DNA of 64,000 nucleotides from JBCAWW01 sp039024315 (GTDB lineage: Bacteria > Bacteroidota > Bacteroidia > J057). Numbering within the stretch: the stretch's first letter is position 1; each line of letters begins with the position of its first letter. The notes below the pieces were generated by a model. It had not been told where the DNA came from. It saw nothing but the letters and a program-made list of their open reading frames with translations, and ran no database searches. This document shows, one piece after another, positions 50,238 to 58,285 of this stretch. A program made the translations under genes and the position numbers. Where the stretch lies: assembly GCA_039024315.1 (NCBI GenBank), contig JBCCQN010000001.1, positions 124,001 through 188,000 on the forward strand, written 5' to 3'.

Positions 50238-50392
50238 GGCAAATCAGTTTTTGTTTGGGTTAAAGACAAGGGGGCTGCACTAGGGTTGCACGCTCCAAAA
50301 AGAAAAAAGTTTCAGGAAGTCAGAATCTTAAGCACTTTGACAATAGTATTCAGGATTAGGACCTAGCAGAATAGGGCCATGCGGTCCATTTC

Positions 50393-50446
50393 TCTGTACG
50401 GAATACGCCCGAAAGCTTTCGGGATACTTTCTACTCTGTACTTAAA
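50393..50446 (+). repeat. AGTACT-type dispersed repeat, copy 3, with palindrome insert
   Basis: TCTCTGTAC ... ATACTTTCTACTCTGTACTT aligns with copies 1 and 2 but is interrupted by an insert of about 20 bases that carries the palindrome CCCGAAAGCTTTCGGG (50408-50423). Confidence 0.6.
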
Positions 50447-50462
50447 TCTTCCTGCATGGTAA

Positions 50463-50515
50463 AAGTAGCTTGTCTGCTTAATATTTCCGACTTCGGACTA
50501 ATAAGCAGGCTACTT
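50463..50515 (-). terminator. Large hairpin downstream of the B3/B4 gene
   Basis: AAAGTAGC and TGCTTA on the left pair with TAAGCA and GCTACTTT on the right, with an inner TCCGA-CT-TCGGA hairpin in the loop. It lies 22 bases beyond the stop; terminator function is inferred. Confidence 0.55.
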
Positions 50516-50536
50516 TAGCTATCAAGTGTGTCGAGA

Positions 50537-51193
50537 TCAAATGACGGTGTGCAATTGGATATTTTGAGCGGCTGCGTGGGCTTCCAATAGATCTTTGCCT
50601 TGCTCTGCTGCGGTATAAACAGCTTCATCGCTGGCAAAATCAAGGAATATCAATAAAATCCGCTGAGTTTCATTCGTAATGCAAGTGCGAGTCGAATCAC
50701 TAGTGGGACTACCAAAGGCGCTTTCTTGATCTCTAAATACCGGCAGATTTTCAATATTGAGTTTGCCTCGTCCGATCGCTTCATAATCATCGCTGGCCAG
50801 TCCCAGTGATAAAGCCACCTCTCCTACAATTTTATCAGCATCATATCCCCCGATCGAAAAGCCACTAATTAAGGAAGTCAGATTGATGATTTCTACTACA
50901 TTGCTGATCTGGTATAAACCCGTGCCTTTGACGATGCGCCGGTGGAGCGCTTCTGCTGAAAGCCGGTAGCGTGAAGGGGCTTTGCCCAATGCCTTATAAG
51001 CGTTCCGCGAAGCGGCAATAGCAGGAATGTCTTTGATTGTCTCCATCGCCATCGCCGCTTTGCTTGTGATGGTGGCTTCAATTTTGGCCCAAAGATCGGC
51101 CTGGGTCGCTTCGATTTTGACGCTTGCTTCGAGACAGAGCAATCGCATCTTAGGGCAGGCCTGCTTTATTGTGGGATTTATACTTATTTTCAT
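50537..51193 (-). CDS. B3/B4 tRNA-binding-domain protein
   Basis: 218 residues from MKISINPTIKQ; an ATG 60 bases upstream would overlap the divergent gene. The B3/B4 domain known from the phenylalanyl-tRNA synthetase beta subunit is recognisable by SRNAYKALGKAPSRYRLSAEALHRRIVKG (about 70-98) followed by NVVEIINLTSLISGFSIGGYD. Free-standing members are proposed to edit mischarged tRNA, but experimental support is thin. It is divergent from the haloacid dehalogenase gene with a 40-base spacer. Confidence 0.85.
   Translation of the reverse strand: MKISINPTIKQACPKMRLLCLEASVKIEATQADLWAKIEATITSKAAMAMETIKDIPAIAASRNAYKALGKAPSRYRLSAEALHRRIVKGTGLYQISNVVEIINLTSLISGFSIGGYDADKIVGEVALSLGLASDDYEAIGRGKLNIENLPVFRDQESAFGSPTSDSTRTCITNETQRILLIFLDFASDEAVYTAAEQGKDLLEAHAAAQNIQLHTVI
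51000..51014 (+). repeat. GCGTTC hairpin element in CDS
   Basis: GCGTTC then CGC-GAA-GCG with outer C-G pair; read on the minus strand as AASRNAY at the start of the B3/B4 motif. Confidence 0.65.
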
Positions 51194-51233
51194 TAGCCCG
51201 AAATAATACAATCCACCTTCTAAATTCAAGTAC

Positions 51234-51896
51234 ATGCTGCCCCCCACGATCAAAGCGATTTTATTTGATGCTTATGGTACCCTCTTTGATGTACGTAGTC
51301 TGACCGAAAGACTCGCGAAACATTTTGGGAGCCAAGCAGCTGATATCAATTTTATTTGGCGGCGCAAACAACTTGAATACACTTGGTTACGAGCTTTGAT
51401 GCAAAAGTATCAGCCTTTTTCAATGGTAACAGCTGAAGCCTTGAGCTTTGCTTGTGAGTCCTTAGATGTTGAATTGACCGAAAGCGTTAAAGCGGATTTA
51501 GTACAGGGCTATTATGAATTAGCGGCTTACGATTCGGTGCTTACTCAGCTTCCCGGCCTTGCCGAACGCTTCTCTCTCTCCATCTTGTCCAATGCCAACG
51601 AAGCGATGTTACAGGCGGCAGTTAAAAACTCGCAAATAGCAGGGCATTTTCACAGTATTTACAGTGTTGACAGGATCCGACGCTACAAACCCGATCCAGC
51701 GGTGTATGAAATGGCAAGGCAAGGATTAGGCTTCAATGCATCAGAAATTGTATTTGTGTCTTCCAATACTTGGGATGTCGCAGGGGCAAAATCTTTTGGC
51801 TTTCATGTTTGTTGGTTAGACCACTTCGGTGGAACGCTAGATCATTTGGGGGTGCGTCCAGATAAGCTTATTAAGAATCTTTCTGAATTAGGATGA
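51234..51896 (+). CDS. Haloacid dehalogenase, type II (HAD superfamily)
   Basis: 220 residues, the normal length of L-2-haloacid dehalogenases. The nucleophile Asp is in ILFDAYGTLFD (about 10), motif II is LSNAN, motif III Lys is in RRYKPDPAVYEMA, and motif IV is FVSSNTWDVAGAKSFGF. Family members displace halogen from 2-haloacids or act as general phosphatases; the NTWDVAGA segment favours the dehalogenase type. It lies 117 bases upstream of the CO dehydrogenase-like operon. Two hairpin elements lie inside. Confidence 0.87.
   Translation: MLPPTIKAILFDAYGTLFDVRSLTERLAKHFGSQAADINFIWRRKQLEYTWLRALMQKYQPFSMVTAEALSFACESLDVELTESVKADLVQGYYELAAYDSVLTQLPGLAERFSLSILSNANEAMLQAAVKNSQIAGHFHSIYSVDRIRRYKPDPAVYEMARQGLGFNASEIVFVSSNTWDVAGAKSFGFHVCWLDHFGGTLDHLGVRPDKLIKNLSELG
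51555..51569 (-). repeat. GCGTTC hairpin element in CDS
   Basis: GGC-CTT-GCC then GAACGC with outer C-G pair; read as LAERF. Confidence 0.6.
51822..51837 (-). repeat. GCGTTC hairpin element in CDS (4-base loop)
   Basis: CAC-TTCG-GTG then GAACGC with outer C-G pair; read as FGGTLD. Confidence 0.5.
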
Positions 51897-51919
51897 GCTT
51901 TTTGGCCTACTTGTCAAAA

Positions 51920-51970
51920 TAGGATATTCTAATTATTTTATATCCTACTGAAGCGGAACACTCTTTCCGC
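51920..51970 (+). promoter_or_regulatory. Two inverted repeats before the CO dehydrogenase-like operon
   Basis: TAGGATAT (51920-51927) with ATATCCTA (51940-51947), then GCGGAA (51953-51958) with TTCCGC (51965-51970). They lie 44-94 bases before the small-subunit start and could be operator, leader or terminator structures. Confidence 0.4.
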
Positions 51971-52013
51971 AACAAATTTTGGACTACTAATAATTTTTAA
52001 TTCACATTAACTT

Positions 52014-52505
52014 ATGGGAATCCCTATTAATGTTAAGGTGAATGGGCAGTCGTATAGCAAAGAGGTGGAACCTCGACTACTACTCGTTCACTTTTTACGT
52101 GATGTCCTCGCATTGACTGGTACCCACGTAGGCTGCGACACCAGCAGCTGCGGTGCTTGTACTATTCACATCGATGGCGAAGCCGCCAAATCTTGTACGA
52201 TCCTCGCGGTACAGGTTGATGGCGCCGAAATTACTACCGTGGAAGGCCTTAGTCCTGCGGATGGTAGCGATCTTCATCCTATTCAGGAAGGATTTAAGGA
52301 AGAACACGGTCTCCAATGCGGTTTTTGCACCCCAGGTATGATGATGGCTTCTTTAGACCTACTCAAACGCAATCCTAATCCAACGGAATCGGAAATTAGA
52401 CATGCTCTAGAAGGGAACTATTGTCGTTGTACTGGATATCACAATATTGTGAAGTCAATCCAGCACGCGGCCAAAAATATGGGAAAGGAGGTCGCTCATG
52501 GGTAA
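52014..52505 (+). CDS. coxS: CO dehydrogenase-type small subunit, 2 x [2Fe-2S]
   Basis: 163 residues. The plant-ferredoxin-like cluster is bound by Cys in VGCDTSSCGACTIHIDG and a later Cys (AKSC), and the second, all-helical cluster by CGFCTPGMMM and NYCRCTGYHNI. It passes electrons from the molybdenum site of the large subunit to FAD of the medium subunit. It is first in a coxS-coxL-coxM order, which is the arrangement known for form II enzymes, and its stop overlaps the coxL start by 8 bases. The symbol is used by homology; the substrate may not be CO. Confidence 0.9.
   Translation: MGIPINVKVNGQSYSKEVEPRLLLVHFLRDVLALTGTHVGCDTSSCGACTIHIDGEAAKSCTILAVQVDGAEITTVEGLSPADGSDLHPIQEGFKEEHGLQCGFCTPGMMMASLDLLKRNPNPTESEIRHALEGNYCRCTGYHNIVKSIQHAAKNMGKEVAHG
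52485..52500 (+). promoter_or_regulatory. Unusually strong Shine-Dalgarno before coxL
   Basis: AAAGGAGGT followed by ATG at 52498, about 6 bases away. Such sequences are rare before genes in this phylum and elsewhere in this window; here it lies in the coding end of coxS. Confidence 0.4.
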
Positions 52506-54885
52506 TTATATCGGTAAAAGCGTAAAACGAGTTGAGGATAAGCGATTCCTCACCGGCAAAGGACGTTATACAGACGATATCGTACTTCCGGGTATGCTGC
52601 ACATGCAAATTGTCCGTAGCAGCTATGCACACGCTAGAGTCAATCGTATCGATACCAGCGCTGCTAAAGCCCATGCTGATGTAGTAGCGGTTTATACGGG
52701 AGCGGATATCCATACGGATGGTAACATCATTGGGGTGCCCTGTGGTTGGCAGGTAAACTTCAAAAATGGTGATACCATGAAAGAACCGCCTCACCCCTTA
52801 TTGGTTAAGGATAAGGTCCGCCATATGGGAGATGCTGTTGCTATCGTTATTGCTGAAACAAAAGAGGCCGCCAAAGATGCAGCCGAATTAGTCGTAGTAG
52901 ATTATGAGCCCCTACCATCGGTTACAGATGTAGGGAAAGCAGCGGCGGCGGGTGCGCCATTAGTACATGATGATGTACCAGATAATCTCTGTTTTGACTG
53001 GGAGCTCGGTGATAAAGCTAAAACGGATGCGGCTATGGAAACTGCGCATCATATCACCAAGCTAGACTTTGTCAATCAGCGGGTGATTCCCAATGCGATT
53101 GAACCTAGAGCCGCTATTGGCAGCTATGATGCTACTAATGACAAATATACGCTCTACACTACCTCACAAAACCCACACCTTACACGCTTGCTACTTTGTG
53201 CCTTTGTATTGGGGATTCCTGAGCATAAAGTGCGCGTGGTTGCGCCCGATGTAGGTGGTGGATTTGGTAGTAAAATCTTCCATTACTCAGAAGAAGCACT
53301 AGTGATTTGGGCTTCCAATAAGTTGCAACGCCCGATTAAGTGGAACAGTGAGCGTAGCGAAGCCTTCTTGACTGATGCCCACGGCCGCGATCATAAGACA
53401 AGTGCCGAAATGGGCTTTGATGCTGAAGGAAATATCGTTGGTCTCAGGATCAATACTCTCGCTAACTTAGGGGCTTATCTTTCTACTTTTGCACCGGCAG
53501 TACCTACTTATCTACATGGTACACTCTTACAGGGGCTATACACAACTCCCGCTATCCATATTGATCTGAAGGCTGTCTTTACTCACACTACAGCAGTAGA
53601 TGCTTATCGGGGTGCTGGACGTCCAGAGGCAACTTTCCTCTTGGAAAGAATGATTGATCTTTCGGCTATCGAAATGGGCATGGACCCAGTTGAGCTACGT
53701 AAGAAAAACTTTATCCCAGCCTTCGATGGCGTTGAACAAGAAGGCTATATAACTCAAGTAGCCCTGCAATACGATAGTGGTGATTACCACCCCGTCCTTG
53801 ACCGAGCGGTTGAAATGGTCGGTTATGAGCAATTTCGGAAAGAGCAGGCCGAAGCACGCGCCAATGGCCGCTACCTAGGCATTGGCTTTTCTACCTATAT
53901 CGAGGCTTGTGGTATCGCTCCCTCGGCTGTAGTGGGGGCCCTAGGCGCTCGTGCAGGTCTTTATGAGTCAGCCCAAGTGCGAGTGCAGCCTACTGGTTCG
54001 GTGAGCGTTTATACGGGTTCTCACTCGCATGGCCAAGGCCACGAAACCACTTTCGCTCAGGTTGTTGCCGATAAGCTAGGTATCCCCTTAGAAAGCGTAG
54101 ATATCATCCACGGTGATTCTGATGCAGTAGCCTTTGGTATGGGTACCTATGGTTCTCGTTCTCTAGCCGTAGGAGGGAGTGCGATCATGAAGAGTATTGA
54201 TAAAGTCTTAGAAAAAGGCGCTAAAATCGCTGCTCATAAGTTAGAAGCAGCCGAAGATGATATTGAATATAGCGATGGGCAATGGACCGTTAAGGGTACT
54301 GATAAGTCAATTGGCTTTGGCGATATTGCTTTGACCGCCTATGTGCCTCATGATTATCCCGCCAATCTAGAGCCGGGGATGGACTTCTCTAGTTTCTATG
54401 ACCCTGCAAACTTTACCTATCCGTTTGGCGCCCACATCGCCGTGGTGGAGGTAGATCCTGATACGGGTAAAGTTGATCTGAAGCGCTTTATTGCTGTAGA
54501 TGATGTCGGGAACGTAATCAACCCCATGATCGTTGACGGTCAGATCCACGGCGGTCTAGCCCAAGGAATCGGTCAGGCCCTATTTGAAGGGGCAATTTAT
54601 GATGAAGAAGGGCAGCTGATGAACGGCTCTTACATGGACTACACCATGCCGAGAGCAGATGATCTACCTAGTTTTGAGATTGACCGTACGGTAACGCCTT
54701 GTCCACACAACCCCCTCGGGGTAAAAGGTGCTGGTGAAGCAGGCTGTATCGGTTCTACCCCTGCAGTAGTAAATGCGGTAGTAGATGCTTTGGCTCCTTT
54801 TGGGGTGCGTGATGTGCAAATGCCAATGACACCTGAGCGGGTATGGCGTGCGATGCACAATGGTAACGGTAATGGTAAAGCTTAA
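52498..54885 (+). CDS. coxL: Form II CO dehydrogenase-type large (molybdopterin) subunit
   Basis: 795 residues, the normal length. N-terminal GKSVKRVEDKRFLTGKGRYTDD is typical of the family, the molybdenum-cytosine dinucleotide site includes VGGGFGSK, and the active-site loop reads AYRGAGRPEA (about 375). AYRGAGR marks form II (OMP-type) enzymes, whereas true form I CO dehydrogenase has AYxCSFR. The catalytic Glu is in GVKGAGEAGCIG near the C-terminus. It probably oxidises a small aldehyde, aromatic or other carbonyl/heterocyclic substrate; CO use is unproven for form II. The chain ends in a short Asn-Gly-rich tail. Confidence 0.92.
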   Translation: MGNYIGKSVKRVEDKRFLTGKGRYTDDIVLPGMLHMQIVRSSYAHARVNRIDTSAAKAHADVVAVYTGADIHTDGNIIGVPCGWQVNFKNGDTMKEPPHPLLVKDKVRHMGDAVAIVIAETKEAAKDAAELVVVDYEPLPSVTDVGKAAAAGAPLVHDDVPDNLCFDWELGDKAKTDAAMETAHHITKLDFVNQRVIPNAIEPRAAIGSYDATNDKYTLYTTSQNPHLTRLLLCAFVLGIPEHKVRVVAPDVGGGFGSKIFHYSEEALVIWASNKLQRPIKWNSERSEAFLTDAHGRDHKTSAEMGFDAEGNIVGLRINTLANLGAYLSTFAPAVPTYLHGTLLQGLYTTPAIHIDLKAVFTHTTAVDAYRGAGRPEATFLLERMIDLSAIEMGMDPVELRKKNFIPAFDGVEQEGYITQVALQYDSGDYHPVLDRAVEMVGYEQFRKEQAEARANGRYLGIGFSTYIEACGIAPSAVVGALGARAGLYESAQVRVQPTGSVSVYTGSHSHGQGHETTFAQVVADKLGIPLESVDIIHGDSDAVAFGMGTYGSRSLAVGGSAIMKSIDKVLEKGAKIAAHKLEAAEDDIEYSDGQWTVKGTDKSIGFGDIALTAYVPHDYPANLEPGMDFSSFYDPANFTYPFGAHIAVVEVDPDTGKVDLKRFIAVDDVGNVINPMIVDGQIHGGLAQGIGQALFEGAIYDEEGQLMNGSYMDYTMPRADDLPSFEIDRTVTPCPHNPLGVKGAGEAGCIGSTPAVVNAVVDALAPFGVRDVQMPMTPERVWRAMHNGNGNGKA

Positions 54886-54899
54886 AATCTCAAACTAAC

Positions 54900-55748
54900 A
54901 TGATTCCAAATAATTTTGAATATCATCGACCTGCTAACGTGCAAGAGGCTTTGGGTATGCTGAGCCAGTACGGAGACGAGGCGAAATTATTAGCTGGAGG
55001 GCATTCTTTGATCCCTACCCTCAAGCTACGACTCAATGATCCTGGACACTTGATCGATATCGGTCATTTAAAGGATTTAAGGTACATCAGGCAAGAAGGA
55101 AGTGAAATCGCCATTGGGGCAAACTCTACTCATTCTGATGTTGCCTTTCATGCTTTGATCGAGGAACACTTTCCTGTCATGGCCCAAGCGGGTAGATTGA
55201 TTGGGGATGTCCAAGTCCGTAACCGTGGCACTATTGGCGGCAGTATTGCACACGCTGATCCTGCTGCAGATTGGCCGGCGACCTTGTTGGCCACTGATGC
55301 CAAGATCGTCATAATGGGCCAAGGAGGGAGTCGCAGCGTAGCCGCTACTGATTTTTTCAAAGGCCTCTATTACACTGCGGTCAATGAAGGGGAAATCGTG
55401 ACGGAAATTCGTATTCCGGTACCTCCTGCTGGATCAAGCTCTGCTTACATGAAATTCATGCAGCCTGCCTCTCGCTTCGCGATTGTCGGTTGTGCGGTGA
55501 TGTTACCTGGGGGTAGTACTGATGACCCGAGAGTCGCCTTCAATGGTGTTTCTTCGGCTCCTTTCCGTGATACTGGGGTTGAAGCAGCCCTCAAAGGTAA
55601 AGTTGCTGACAAGGCAAATATCGAAGCTGCAGCTGCCCATGCAGCTAATGGACAAAGCGTGATGAGTGATCACTTCGCTTCCGAAGATTATCGTACTCAT
55701 CTAGCGAAGGTATATGCTCGTAAGACCTTATATGCTGCTACAAGCTAG
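54900..55748 (+). CDS. coxM: CO dehydrogenase-type medium (FAD) subunit
   Basis: 282 residues. The FAD pyrophosphate-binding motifs are LLAGGHSLIPTLKLRLN (about 30-46) and RNRGTIGGSIAHADPAADWPA (about 101-122); the C-terminal domain ends YRTHLAKVYARKTL. It collects electrons from CoxS and passes them to quinone or a cytochrome. It starts 14 bases after coxL and is followed by a GC-rich hairpin, which may separate it from the maturation genes. Confidence 0.9.
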   Translation: MIPNNFEYHRPANVQEALGMLSQYGDEAKLLAGGHSLIPTLKLRLNDPGHLIDIGHLKDLRYIRQEGSEIAIGANSTHSDVAFHALIEEHFPVMAQAGRLIGDVQVRNRGTIGGSIAHADPAADWPATLLATDAKIVIMGQGGSRSVAATDFFKGLYYTAVNEGEIVTEIRIPVPPAGSSSAYMKFMQPASRFAIVGCAVMLPGGSTDDPRVAFNGVSSAPFRDTGVEAALKGKVADKANIEAAAAHAANGQSVMSDHFASEDYRTHLAKVYARKTLYAATS

Positions 55749-55774
55749 TGGTACAGTGGCTTAATAAATTTTTC

Positions 55775-55803
55775 GAAAGCGCGGGCTTTGTGTCCGCGCT
55801 TTC
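55775..55803 (+). terminator. Terminator-like hairpin between coxM and the coxD-like gene
   Basis: Perfect 10-bp stem GAAAGCGCGG / CCGCGCTTTC with a 9-base loop, followed by ATAATTTT. It would lower expression of coxDE relative to coxSLM. Confidence 0.75.
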
Positions 55804-55866
55804 ATAATTTTGATCTCAAATCTATTTCTCTTGATTTCTCATCCTGAATTGAGCCGCATCGAAAAG

Positions 55867-56727
55867 ATGCTTGCCACCCAAGGCTATATTACCGAACGCT
55901 CTATCGTCATATCCGTATTCTTGGCGATGCAGCTACGCAAACCCTTGTTGATTGAAGGACCCGCCGGCGTTGGTAAGACAGAAATTGCCAAGGTGATGGC
56001 TCAGGCCCTCGACACAGATTTGATTAGGCTGCAATGCTACGAAGGACTCGATGCTACCCATGCGCTTTATGAGTGGAATTATCAGCGCCAACTGCTACAT
56101 CTCAAAATGGACGAAGGGAGTCAGCGCAGCTTAGCGGATAAAGAGAAAACGATTTTTGGAGAGGCGTTTTTGCTTAAGCGCCCACTCTTACAGGCGATTA
56201 CGCATCATAAATCGCCGGTTCTGCTGATCGATGAAATTGATCGCTCGGATGAGGAATTTGAAAGCTTCTTCCTAGAGGTTCTTTCCGACTGGCAGATTTC
56301 TATCCCTGAGATAGGGACGGTGGAAGCTACTCATATTCCTTATGTAGTGGTCACCGGCAATCGCACTAGAGAGCTATCTGAGGCTTTACGCCGTCGTTGT
56401 CTTTACCTTTGGATTGATTATCCAGACTATGACAAAGAGCTTGCGATTGTACAGCAAAAGGTTCCCAATATTGACAAACAATTAGCGGAGCAAATTTGTC
56501 GTTTTATGGCCGTCGTTCGCGAAGAGCGACTTGAAAAAGTACCAGGGATAGCCGAAACCTTAGACTGGGCTACGAGTCTAGCTTCCTTGCATTTTGATCA
56601 TTTAGATCAGGAAATAGTCGAAAGCACTTTAGGAGTCATCCTCAAAGATTGGCAGGATATCCGTCATACGCAGACTTCCCTTTCCGAGCTGCTCGAAAAA
56701 ACTGGCGTCATTTCAAAACTGGAATAA
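55867..56727 (+). CDS. coxD: CoxD-like MoxR AAA+ ATPase
   Basis: 286 residues from MLATQGYITER; a TTG 57 bases upstream would lengthen it but touches the hairpin. Walker A is GPAGVGKTEIAK, Walker B LLIDEIDRSDEEF, sensor 1 TGNRTRELSEALRRRC. CoxD is a chaperone needed to mature the CuSMo site in form I CO dehydrogenase; in form II operons the same pair occurs, so a general cofactor-site maturation role is likely. It is followed directly by the VWA partner (adjacent codons), the usual MoxR-VWA pairing. Confidence 0.85.
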   Translation: MLATQGYITERSIVISVFLAMQLRKPLLIEGPAGVGKTEIAKVMAQALDTDLIRLQCYEGLDATHALYEWNYQRQLLHLKMDEGSQRSLADKEKTIFGEAFLLKRPLLQAITHHKSPVLLIDEIDRSDEEFESFFLEVLSDWQISIPEIGTVEATHIPYVVVTGNRTRELSEALRRRCLYLWIDYPDYDKELAIVQQKVPNIDKQLAEQICRFMAVVREERLEKVPGIAETLDWATSLASLHFDHLDQEIVESTLGVILKDWQDIRHTQTSLSELLEKTGVISKLE

Positions 56728-57882
56728 ATGGCGGTCCAGTCCCAAAATCTTATCACGCGCAAAACCAGTCTCAGCGCCAACATCGTGCAGTTTTGTCGCT
56801 TTCTGCGCGAAAAAGGCCTTCCCAATGGTCCCGCAGAGGAAGCCGACGCCCTACGGGCTATGGCCATTTTGCCCCCCGAGGATCCTGAATTATTGCGTGA
56901 TTGCCTAAGGGCAATTCTCACTCGTAGTCGAAGAAATCAAGTCAAATTTGATGAGCTCTATGACGAGTATTGGCGTAATTTGGATCGAGCGGTGGACTCC
57001 AAGGTCAAAGACGGAAAAGAGGAAAAGCCTCAAGCTAAGCCCAAGCAAAAGGCACCGAGTATTCAAGCCCTAAAAAGTTGGCTACATGGTAACAAGGAGG
57101 AAGAAGAGCAAACTTTAGCAACTTACAGTGCCACGGGTAGCCTGATTCACAAAGATTTTAGCGCCTTTGGGACGGAAGAGTTGAGTGAGGTGATGAAGTT
57201 GATTCAGCAATTTGCCCGCATGCTCGCTACCCAATATCAGCGGCGTTATCGAGCGGCCAAAAAAGGGCAAAAGCTAGACCTCCGGCGAACGCTAAGGCTC
57301 AATCTGCGACGAGGGGGGGAAATCTTGGAACTGGCCTTCCGCAAGCGCAGGGTACGCAAGATGAAGATGGTGGTGCTCTGTGATGTGAGCAAATCCATGG
57401 ATCTGTACAGCCGTTTTTTGATGCAATTTCTCTATGCCTTCCAAAATGTATATCGCCGGATCGAGACCTTTGTCTTTGGTACCCGCCTGCAACGCATCAC
57501 TGAATCCTTGCGGGAGAGGGAGTTTAGCGGTGCTCTAGAAAAGCTTTCCGACCAAGTAAATGATTGGTCAGGGGGGACACGTATTGGTTTTTGTCTTAAG
57601 TATTTTGTGGACACCTTCGGTGAACGCTTAGTTGATCAAAATACCATTGTTTTGATTTTGAGTGATGGCTGGGACACTGGAGAGCTGGCGTTCCTCGAAG
57701 AGGCAATGATATACCTCCATAAAAAGGCCCACAAGGTGGTCTGGCTCAATCCACTGGCTGGGAACCCTAACTTTGAACCCAGCGTAAAAGGAATGGCTAC
57801 TGCTTTGCCATATATCGATCTATTTGCCTCAGCACACAATCTTGATAGTTTGAGAAAGGCAATCAAAGCGATGAGCCGCTAA
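56728..57882 (+). CDS. coxE: CoxE-like VWA-domain protein
   Basis: 384 residues. An N-terminal helical region with a Pro/Lys-rich linker (about 92-115) precedes the CoxE-type VWA domain (about 205-384), whose MIDAS reads VLCDVSKSMDLYS (DxSxS), with a later Thr in GGTRIG and Asp in ILSDGWDTG. It works with the MoxR ATPase as an insertion chaperone for the molybdenum hydroxylase. It starts immediately after the ATPase stop. No coxF/xdhC, mobA or nucleotide transferase genes are within the window. Confidence 0.88.
   Translation: MAVQSQNLITRKTSLSANIVQFCRFLREKGLPNGPAEEADALRAMAILPPEDPELLRDCLRAILTRSRRNQVKFDELYDEYWRNLDRAVDSKVKDGKEEKPQAKPKQKAPSIQALKSWLHGNKEEEEQTLATYSATGSLIHKDFSAFGTEELSEVMKLIQQFARMLATQYQRRYRAAKKGQKLDLRRTLRLNLRRGGEILELAFRKRRVRKMKMVVLCDVSKSMDLYSRFLMQFLYAFQNVYRRIETFVFGTRLQRITESLREREFSGALEKLSDQVNDWSGGTRIGFCLKYFVDTFGERLVDQNTIVLILSDGWDTGELAFLEEAMIYLHKKAHKVVWLNPLAGNPNFEPSVKGMATALPYIDLFASAHNLDSLRKAIKAMSR
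57613..57627 (-). repeat. GCGTTC hairpin element in CDS
   Basis: ACC-TTC-GGT then GAACGC with outer C-G pair; read as FGERL. Confidence 0.65.
57688..57702 (+). repeat. GCGTTC hairpin element in CDS
   Basis: GCGTTC then CTC-GAA-GAG with outer C-G pair; identical over 15 bases to the intergenic copy at 11367; read as AFLEE. Confidence 0.7.
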
Positions 57883-57905
57883 GCACAAACACCTAGATAC
57901 GCATC

Positions 57906-58247
57906 ATGAAAGCACAAAGTGAATTGGAATCGTTTCGTTATGAGCTGATAGAAGAAAAAAGAGACCGCAATCGAGACAAAATCATACTAGGCTACATTAT
58001 CTACGCCATCTTCACCTTCTTGCTGATGTTTTTCCTTAATCAAGTATTTCCAGATTGGTATGGGAGTTTAGTCGCCAAAATCGTTTATGGGGTATGGAGC
58101 CTAGGCTGGTTTACTATACCTTTGTTATTGGCTTACCAAGTGAAATCGAAACGGTTAAGAAAGCTTGGAGTTACCCTTGCTACTTTATACCTTATTTTCA
58201 AAATATCTGCAGAATTTTATGGCTTCTTTGAAGCTATCAGGCTATAG
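57906..58247 (+). CDS. Small 2TM-type membrane protein, paralogue 1
   Basis: 113 residues. A charged N-terminal helix (about 1-25) precedes three hydrophobic stretches (about 27-47, 60-78 and 87-105). It shares SELE near the start, an NRDKxxLGxIxY entry into the first helix, and a F(P/V)DWYxS turn with the next gene, which has exactly the same length. No known family is claimed; the layout resembles 2TM-domain proteins. Confidence 0.65.
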   Translation: MKAQSELESFRYELIEEKRDRNRDKIILGYIIYAIFTFLLMFFLNQVFPDWYGSLVAKIVYGVWSLGWFTIPLLLAYQVKSKRLRKLGVTLATLYLIFKISAEFYGFFEAIRL

Positions 58248-58252
58248 ACTAA

Positions 58253-58267
58253 GCGTTTTGCGAAGCA
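58253..58267 (+). repeat. GCGTTC hairpin element (GCGTTT variant)
   Basis: GCGTTT then TGC-GAA-GCA, and the next base is A, so the altered outer base still pairs (T-A in place of C-G). It lies between the two paralogues. Confidence 0.7.
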
Positions 58268-58285
58268 ACCTTCACAACCAAAACT

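Larger units (their letters stand above)
50238..50536. other. Gene-free 299-base stretch
   Basis: Holds AGTACT-type repeat copy 3, the palindrome at 50408 and the cruciform-like hairpin at 50463-50515. No gene is supported. Confidence 0.6.

Noticed and set aside
52498..54885. Annotation as true (form I) carbon monoxide dehydrogenase
   Set aside because: The active-site loop is AYRGAGR and not AYxCSFR, so the copper-binding Cys is missing.
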